Part shown: positions 6,843 to 11,017 of the stretch, in pieces
Layout of the letters: every line of letters starts with the position of its first letter
Numbering within the stretch: the stretch's first letter is position 1
From: Methanosarcinales archaeon
GTDB lineage: Archaea; Halobacteriota; Methanosarcinia; Methanotrichales; Methanotrichaceae
Reading direction: 5' to 3'
Assembly (NCBI GenBank): GCA_013415595.1
Contig: JAAEEW010000188.1
Location: 1-11,017 of the forward strand
DNA length: 11,017 bases
The notes under the pieces: generated by a model
The model's input: only the letters and a program-made list of their open reading frames with translations
Database searches by the model: none
What the model was told of the DNA's origin: nothing
Translations under genes and position numbers: made by a program

Positions 6843-7378
6843 TTAGCAACCCTCTCGAAGGCCGTCTTTACGGCCAGCAGGTTCTTCTTGCCAAGCTCCC
6901 CGGAGAAACGATCGGCTATGGCATTGTTGATGCCATTCAGGGAGACCTCGCCAGAAGCCCCGCAGAATGCACCAAGCATGGTGGTGTTGACTATGGGTCT
7001 GCCCAGGATCTCCATGGCAATGGTGGTAGCATCGATGGTTATTACCCTGGCCTCTGTCTTCAGCTTCAAAGACTCTCTGGGCCGGTCGGTATTGATGATG
7101 ATCATCCCGTCCGGCTTTAGTCCGCTGGACACTTCCACTACATCCAAGAGGGTTACATCCTGGACTAAGACATAATCGGGCTCATATACCTGACTTCTTA
7201 TCCTGATGGGCTTATCCGCGATTCTGGCAAAGGCCATGACTGGTGCGCCTCGCCTCTCCACCCCGAAGGCCGGGAACGCCTGTGAGAATCGCTTGTCCCC
7301 GAAGGCCGCAACGGCAATCATCTCTGCAGCAGTGACTGCGCCCTGGCCGCCTCGACCGTGAAACCTAATTTCCTTCAC
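6839..7378 (-). CDS. porG: Pyruvate synthase subunit gamma
   Basis: Gamma subunit of the heterotetrameric archaeal pyruvate synthase; 179 residues, the usual size. The signature GRGGQGAVTAAEM (8-20) opens the protein, and FPAFGVERRGAPVMAFARI follows, both typical of the gamma domain (POR_N family). It starts with GTG at 7378, preceded at five-base spacing by a full AGGAGGT (7390-7384), the strongest ribosome site in the window. It is the first gene of porG-D-A-B-purO-ftr. In bacterial one-chain enzymes the same domains are fused; here they are separate genes as in other archaea. Confidence 0.95.
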   Translation of the reverse strand: MKEIRFHGRGGQGAVTAAEMIAVAAFGDKRFSQAFPAFGVERRGAPVMAFARIADKPIRIRSQVYEPDYVLVQDVTLLDVVEVSSGLKPDGMIIINTDRPRESLKLKTEARVITIDATTIAMEILGRPIVNTTMLGAFCGASGEVSLNGINNAIADRFSGELGKKNLLAVKTAFERVAK

Positions 7379-7415
7379 CGAAGACCTCCTCTCTCTCGCG
7401 AAGAGCGGCGAGCAG

Positions 7416-7423
7416 ATATAGCC
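7416..7423 (-). promoter_or_regulatory. Candidate promoter of the por-purO-ftr operon
   Basis: On the minus strand CTATATCT is preceded by a purine-rich BRE-like CGAAAAGG. Transcription would begin near 7393, giving a leader of about 15 bases that carries the AGGAGGT site for porG. A second AT-rich box at 7489-7499 could also fire leftward, with a leader of about 90 bases. Confidence 0.5.
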
Positions 7424-7444
7424 TTTTCGGAGAGGCGCCGAGTT

Positions 7445-7460
7445 TATGAGAAGGTATGAG
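7445..7460. repeat. Short direct repeat TATGAG, 10-base period, in the divergent promoter region
   Basis: TATGAG occurs at 7445-7450 and again at 7455-7460, one helical turn apart, between the two outward-facing promoters. This could be a regulator binding site, but a six-base repeat can arise by chance. Confidence 0.25.
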
Positions 7461-7488
7461 GTAAGAGGGGGTCAATCCTCGATGGGAT

Positions 7489-7498
7489 AAAATTATAT
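7489..7498 (+). promoter_or_regulatory. TATA box for the uncharacterised Cys/His protein gene
   Basis: AAAATTATAT with a purine-rich GGGATA before it. A start near 7520 would give a leader of about 35-40 bases to ATG 7558. The element is AT-rich in both directions and might also serve the por side. Confidence 0.55.
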
Positions 7499-7557
7499 GG
7501 GTTTCGGGGCCCAATGTGACTGGCGGCCCATTCCCAAGGGTCCTTAAGGGTAATGTG

Positions 7558-8241
7558 ATGAACACCAAGGATGAACTGCTATTCGTCGTGAAGAACGCGC
7601 AGCACAGCCTGCCCAGTGGCATCAATAACCGCATCGGAGATATTCTCAACTTCGTGGAGGGCATGGCCCAGTTTCTGGATAAGGATACGGTCATCGACAT
7701 GAAATGCCGTACCTGTGACAATTACGGCTCGTCTTTCTTCCCCCTGGAAGGGGACTACAAGGTGGTGGACTGTCATGAATACTGCCACGTCAAGAGACAA
7801 CCCCTCCATCACATGACCCTTTTGACCATAGCCAAGTGCCTGGACTACACCAAAGACAAACAGACCAGGCTGGAAGCCCTGGCCCGGACCATCATGGAAG
7901 AAGATTTGAGGCCGGCGCTGGCCAGCCAGAAGCTCTACGACCGCAGGCTGTTTCGCAACTTCCCCCTGGAATATCGCATAAGTCGGAACGCTGAGAGAGT
8001 ATGCATCCGGCTGGGGCATGTCAGCGACGAGCAGTTCGTCGACGGGGACGTCAACCTGTACCTCTTAAGAAGGCTGGACCCAGAGTACGCAGATCTATCC
8101 GCCAGAATCATGGCTGGCCTGCAGAAGGGCGAGGCGGTGATGGTGGTGGAAGGCAACCAGAACACCAGGCGTCAGCTGGGCCTGGAAGAGGTCCTGGATA
8201 GGATGGGAAATAGGCGAAAGATGGATATAGTTTATCTATAA
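7558..8241 (+). CDS. Uncharacterised protein with a Cys/His cluster
   Basis: I do not recognise this 227-residue protein. It has no signal peptide or membrane segment and is probably cytoplasmic. Its notable feature is a cluster of possible metal ligands: Cys50 and Cys53 (CRTC), Cys72, Cys76 and His77 (CHEYCH), then His84-His85 and Cys94. The spacing CxxC-x18-CxxxCH could bind zinc or an iron-sulfur cluster. The CxxxCH also resembles a variant haem motif, but a cytoplasmic protein would not be expected to carry covalent haem. The rest is mainly charged and helical. ATG 7558 was chosen because AAGGG (7546-7550) lies seven bases before it; GTG 7555, directly before, is possible, while GTG 7516 would fall at the predicted transcription start. 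It is divergent from porG, and the next gene on the same strand (8276) has its own AT-rich promoter. Confidence 0.8.
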   Translation: MNTKDELLFVVKNAQHSLPSGINNRIGDILNFVEGMAQFLDKDTVIDMKCRTCDNYGSSFFPLEGDYKVVDCHEYCHVKRQPLHHMTLLTIAKCLDYTKDKQTRLEALARTIMEEDLRPALASQKLYDRRLFRNFPLEYRISRNAERVCIRLGHVSDEQFVDGDVNLYLLRRLDPEYADLSARIMAGLQKGEAVMVVEGNQNTRRQLGLEEVLDRMGNRRKMDIVYL

Positions 8242-8248
8242 TTAAATA
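8242..8248 (+). promoter_or_regulatory. Candidate TATA box for the PIN-ATPase-KH gene
   Basis: TTAAATA, within a very AT-rich stretch of about 30 bases, lies 34 bases before ATG 8276 and directly behind the stop of the preceding gene. A start near 8271 would make the mRNA almost leaderless for 8276, or give a leader of about 17 bases for ATG 8288. Confidence 0.5.
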
Positions 8249-8275
8249 GTATAGTTAATAATCCAAATTACTAGG

Positions 8276-10102
8276 ATGTTTCATAAGATGGCGCAATATC
8301 TGGTGCCGGATACCAGTGTCGTTATAGACGGCAGGGTCTCTGCAAGGGTTAAGTCCGGAGAGCTTGCCGGACGGCGCATAGTAGTGCCGGAAGCGGTCGT
8401 GGCTGAGCTGGAAGCACAGGCCAACCATGGACGGGAGATCGGAAGCAAGGGTCTGGAGGAGCTTAGAAGGCTATCCGAGCTGGCCAAGACTGGCAAGATA
8501 GAGCTGGAGTACGTGGGGGTGAGGCCGGACCTGGATCAGATCAAGCTGGCGGGCGGGGGAGAGATCGACGCCATGATCCGGGACGTAGCCCTGGAGCTGG
8601 GGGCCTCCTTCCTCACCAGCGACGTGGTGCAGTTCAAAGTGGCCCAGGCCATGGGCATCGAAGTGGAGTACGTGAGGCCCCAGAGGGGGGAGATCAGGGC
8701 TCTGAGCATTGAGAAGTACTTCACCGAGGACACCCTCTCCGTTCATTTGAAGGAAGACGCCATCCCCATGGCCAAGCGGGGAAAGGTGGGGTCCTTCACC
8801 CTGGTCAAGCTGGACAGCAAGCCCCAGAGCGAGCGGGAGCTGCGGGACATCTCCCGGGAGATCTTCGAGAGGGCCAAGGTGGACCCTGACGGCTACGTGG
8901 AGATGGAGAAGATGGGCGCGGCGGTAATCCAGCTCGGCCCCATGAGACTCGCCATCGCCAGGCCTCCATTCTCCGACGGCCTGGAGATAACCGCCGTGCG
9001 GCCGGTGGCCAAGGTGGATCTGGAGGCCTACCAGCACTCCGACGAGCTGAAGGCCCGGCTGAGGGAGGGGCAGCGGGGAATACTGATTGCCGGACCTCCC
9101 GGATCGGGGAAGTCCACTTTTGCCGCCGGGGTGGCGGAGTACCTGCTCAAGTGCAACTACGTGGTCAAGACCATGGAGTCTCCCCGGGACCTCCAGGTTC
9201 CGCCGGAGATCACCCAGTACGGGCCGCTGGAGGGGTCCATGGAGGCCTCGGCGGAGATCCTGCTGCTGGTCAGGCCCGACTACACCATCTACGATGAGGT
9301 CAGGAAGACCAAGGACTTCATGGTCTTCGCCGACATGCGCCTGGCCGGTGTGGGCATGATCGGGGTGGTCCACGCCAACAAGCCCATCGACGCCCTGCAG
9401 AGGCTGCTGGGCCGGGTGGACCTGGGAATGATTCCCCAGGTGGTGGACACCGTGGTCTTCATCGAGAAGGGAGAGGTCACCCGGGTCCTGGACGTGGAGT
9501 TCACGGTCAAGGTGCCATCAGGCATGGTGGAGGCGGATCTGGCCCGGCCGGTCATCGTGGTCAAGGACTTCCAGACCAACGCCGCCGAGTACGAGATGTA
9601 CACCTACGGCGACGAGATAGTGGTCATGCCGGTATCCAAATCCGGAAAGAAGCCGGTGTGGAAGCTGGCCTCCCGGGAGATAGAGAAGGAGCTGGCCCAT
9701 CACGTCAAGGGCCCCTTCGAGGTGGAGATGCTCACCGATTCCAGCCTGGTGGTCCGGGTTCCCCAGGACGAGGCGGCCAAGGTCATCGGCAAGTCCGGCC
9801 GGAACATCGAGCAGATCGAGAAGGCCCTGGGAATGCACATCGACGTGCGCACCCGCGAGGACGAGGTGCCTCCGCCCATGGTGCCCCGCATCGAGGAGAC
9901 GGCCCGTCACCTGGTCCTGTGGATCGGGGAGGGGGCGGGAGAGAGCGTGGACGTCTTCGTGGGTGGAGACCTGGCCTTCACCGCCACCATCGGCCGGCGG
10001 GGAGACATCCGCATGGCCAAGAGCTCGGAGATGGCCAAGCAGATAATCAGAAAGATGAAGCGGGGAGACCGGATAGAGGTTCGTCGGACAGAAGAGGAGT
10101 AG
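8276..10102 (+). CDS. PIN domain-ATPase-KH domain protein (archaeal PINA family)
   Basis: 608 residues in three parts. An N-terminal PIN-type nuclease fold has the expected acidic residues: Asp12 (PDTS), Glu44, Glu96/Asp98 and Asp116 (TSD). A PilT/VirB11-like ATPase follows, with Walker A GPPGSGKST (273-281), Walker B IYDE (Asp340-Glu341) and the GVVHANKP box with His366. A C-terminal KH-type nucleic-acid-binding domain has the GKSG loop at 505-508. This layout is conserved in archaea; the Sulfolobus islandicus member, PINA, is reported to form a hexamer that drives Holliday-junction branch migration and to act with the Hjc resolvase. A role in recombination or repair is therefore likely, transferred from that family member. 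The start is uncertain: ATG 8276 has AGG touching it, whereas ATG 8288 (MAQYLVPDTS) sits better before the PIN domain and would have AGGATG about 10 bases upstream. It ends in TAG, and the neighbour downstream is convergent. Confidence 0.93.
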   Translation: MFHKMAQYLVPDTSVVIDGRVSARVKSGELAGRRIVVPEAVVAELEAQANHGREIGSKGLEELRRLSELAKTGKIELEYVGVRPDLDQIKLAGGGEIDAMIRDVALELGASFLTSDVVQFKVAQAMGIEVEYVRPQRGEIRALSIEKYFTEDTLSVHLKEDAIPMAKRGKVGSFTLVKLDSKPQSERELRDISREIFERAKVDPDGYVEMEKMGAAVIQLGPMRLAIARPPFSDGLEITAVRPVAKVDLEAYQHSDELKARLREGQRGILIAGPPGSGKSTFAAGVAEYLLKCNYVVKTMESPRDLQVPPEITQYGPLEGSMEASAEILLLVRPDYTIYDEVRKTKDFMVFADMRLAGVGMIGVVHANKPIDALQRLLGRVDLGMIPQVVDTVVFIEKGEVTRVLDVEFTVKVPSGMVEADLARPVIVVKDFQTNAAEYEMYTYGDEIVVMPVSKSGKKPVWKLASREIEKELAHHVKGPFEVEMLTDSSLVVRVPQDEAAKVIGKSGRNIEQIEKALGMHIDVRTREDEVPPPMVPRIEETARHLVLWIGEGAGESVDVFVGGDLAFTATIGRRGDIRMAKSSEMAKQIIRKMKRGDRIEVRRTEEE

Positions 10103-10135
10103 AAATCCCCCGGGATACCGGAGGGCTGGGGCGAG

Positions 10136-10155
10136 CTGGCCGATAGAACGGCCGG
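10136..10155 (+). terminator. Hairpin behind the PINA-family gene, possible terminator
   Basis: CTGGCCG pairs with CGGCCGG as a 7-bp stem with one G-U pair and a six-base loop, 34 bases after the stop codon. There is no T-run behind it, so a termination role is doubtful. Confidence 0.25.
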
Positions 10156-10184
10156 GCAGACGGGGCCGGCCGGCTCGGAATCCC

Positions 10185-10198
10185 GCAAATTTTATATA
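10185..10198 (+). promoter_or_regulatory. Near-consensus archaeal BRE + TATA box with no conventional gene downstream
   Basis: GCAAAT (matches the BRE pattern RNWAAW) is followed at once by TTTTATATA. Transcription would start about 10220, inside the 3' end of the DUF63 gene and antisense to it. Read leftward, the same bases give CTATATAAAA, so it might instead fire toward the PINA 3' end. Confidence 0.5.
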
Positions 10199-10218
10199 GG
10201 CGTCTTTGGGCGCCCTGC

Positions 10219-11016
10219 TCAAATGCCCAGGGTCATGCGCAGGGTGTTTCTGGTGGCCGGGGCCAATCCCAGGACCAGGAGGGCCAGCCTGACCAGGGTG
10301 CGGGTGCTGGGCTCCTCCCGGAGGGCTCCCTCCATCAGGTAAAGCAGGGGCAAGAGCACCATCAATTTTAACGGATACATGACCAGGGCCGTCCCGGTCA
10401 GGTTGATCAGAAGGGTGGGGACCACGTGCTTTTCGCTGTAGCCCAGCCAGTCCACTCCCAGGTAGGTGGAGCTGGCGTCCAGCATGTGGGCCAGGAGGAT
10501 GAGCAGGTTGAAACGGTCGGATAGAAATGCCAGGCGGCCCCGGAGCAGGTACAGAGCGCCGGTTACCCCTCCGCCAAGGGATATGACGACCAGAGGGACC
10601 CAGGGCATCTCCACTCCCGACATGAAGAGCACGGTCAGGTTAGCCGCCGTCCAGCCCACCCCCACCGCTGCATAGGCCCGATAGTAGTGAACGAAGAGCT
10701 TCCTGCACAGCACCAGGGAGACGAAGGTGGCCACAGCCACCAGCAGGTAGATCAGGGGGGTTATGAGGAAGTATTTCGCCGGCGCTGCCACCAGGTTGGC
10801 GTCCTCCACCACCCTCAGGGAGGAGCCGGCCAGCACGTAAGGCAGGGTGTAGATCAGCAGGTCGTCGTCAAGCCGGAGCTGCATTCGCCGAAATATCCGG
10901 GATATCAGGATCAGAAAAACGCCCAGCAGCAACGCCCAGGTGATGGTGTTGACCGGGTTGTACCCGCTGTCCAGGACAATGGGCTCGATGTAATATTTGT
11001 ATATCCAGGGATTCAA
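10219..11016 (-). CDS. DUF63-family archaeal membrane protein (start at or beyond window edge)
   Basis: 265 residues are visible, with about seven or eight hydrophobic segments (near 22-41, 53-70, 82-104, 114-132, 139-158, 168-187, 197-228 and 241-254). The N-terminus WIYKYYIEPI and the segment HMLDASSTYLGVD (177-189), with polar His and Asp in a membrane helix, are typical of DUF63, an archaeal membrane family of unknown function. The first codon inside the window is TTG (11016-11014). It could be the true start, since family members begin close to this point, but an upstream ATG lying outside the window is equally possible. The stop is TGA, and the gene is convergent with the PINA-family gene across 116 bases. 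Confidence 0.85.
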   Translation of the reverse strand: MNPWIYKYYIEPIVLDSGYNPVNTITWALLLGVFLILISRIFRRMQLRLDDDLLIYTLPYVLAGSSLRVVEDANLVAAPAKYFLITPLIYLLVAVATFVSLVLCRKLFVHYYRAYAAVGVGWTAANLTVLFMSGVEMPWVPLVVISLGGGVTGALYLLRGRLAFLSDRFNLLILLAHMLDASSTYLGVDWLGYSEKHVVPTLLINLTGTALVMYPLKLMVLLPLLYLMEGALREEPSTRTLVRLALLVLGLAPATRNTLRMTLGI

Positions 11017-11017
11017 A

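Noticed and set aside
7558..8241. CHEYCH as a c-type haem attachment site
   Set aside because: The spacing is CxxxCH rather than CxxCH and there is no export signal, so covalent haem attachment is unlikely; zinc or iron-sulfur binding fits better.
8471..9373. Minus-strand open frame of 300 codons opposite the PINA-family gene
   Set aside because: Antisense shadow rich in His, Gly and Leu; the sense strand carries the complete PIN and ATPase motifs.
10160..10175. GC palindrome GGCCGGCC region as a regulatory operator or origin element
   Set aside because: Short self-complementary GC runs are expected by chance in this composition, and no repeated copies were found nearby.

Overview
The window looks like a piece of a methanogenic archaeon's chromosome, most likely from the aceticlastic Methanothrix (Methanosaeta) group or a close relative. 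The support is: a formylmethanofuran:tetrahydromethanopterin formyltransferase (ftr), the archaeal-only IMP cyclohydrolase PurO, a four-subunit porGDAB pyruvate synthase of archaeal layout, a PIN-ATPase-KH protein and a DUF63 membrane protein, all archaeal; archaeal TATA/BRE boxes and short leaders; and a high-GC host background. At least four host genes end in TAG, which argues against a pyrrolysine-decoding Methanosarcina. The genus is inference.

Layout. 12-847: a decayed IS200/IS605-type tnpB, with two reading-frame shifts and a large internal deletion that removed the first RuvC motif; the 3' hairpin typical of the omega-RNA end survives. 853-1075: a minus-strand stretch that looks like the frameshifted N-terminus of an exported or membrane protein, cut off at the end of the insertion element. 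1087-2025 (+): a SAM hydrolase (DUF62 family) with an intact Asp-Arg-His triad but carrying a lipoprotein-type signal. 2184-2828 (-): a secreted PsbP/DUF1795-like protein. 2992-7378 (-): a compact operon porG-porD-porA-porB-purO-ftr, with overlaps or gaps of 1-24 bases, a good promoter and Shine-Dalgarno site at the front, and a hairpin plus T-run terminator at the end. 7558-8241 (+): an unrecognised 227-residue Cys/His-containing protein divergent from porG. 8276-10102 (+): the PIN-ATPase-KH protein (PINA family). 10219-11016 (-): a DUF63 membrane protein running off the right edge.

How it fits together. The central operon joins three steps of C1/C2 carbon metabolism: reductive carboxylation of acetyl-CoA to pyruvate with ferredoxin (Por), the last step of purine synthesis (PurO), and formyl transfer between methanofuran and tetrahydromethanopterin (Ftr). 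All three serve anabolism from acetyl-CoA and CO2. The regions on both sides hold separate functions: mobile DNA and cell-surface proteins on the left, and nucleic-acid and membrane functions on the right.

The points most worth a second look are the apparently exported SAM hydrolase with a full catalytic triad, the uncharacterised Cys/His protein sharing a divergent promoter region with the por operon, a near-consensus archaeal promoter at 10185-10198 with no conventional gene downstream, and the broken tnpB with its retained guide-RNA end. No stretch longer than 300 bases is without a gene.
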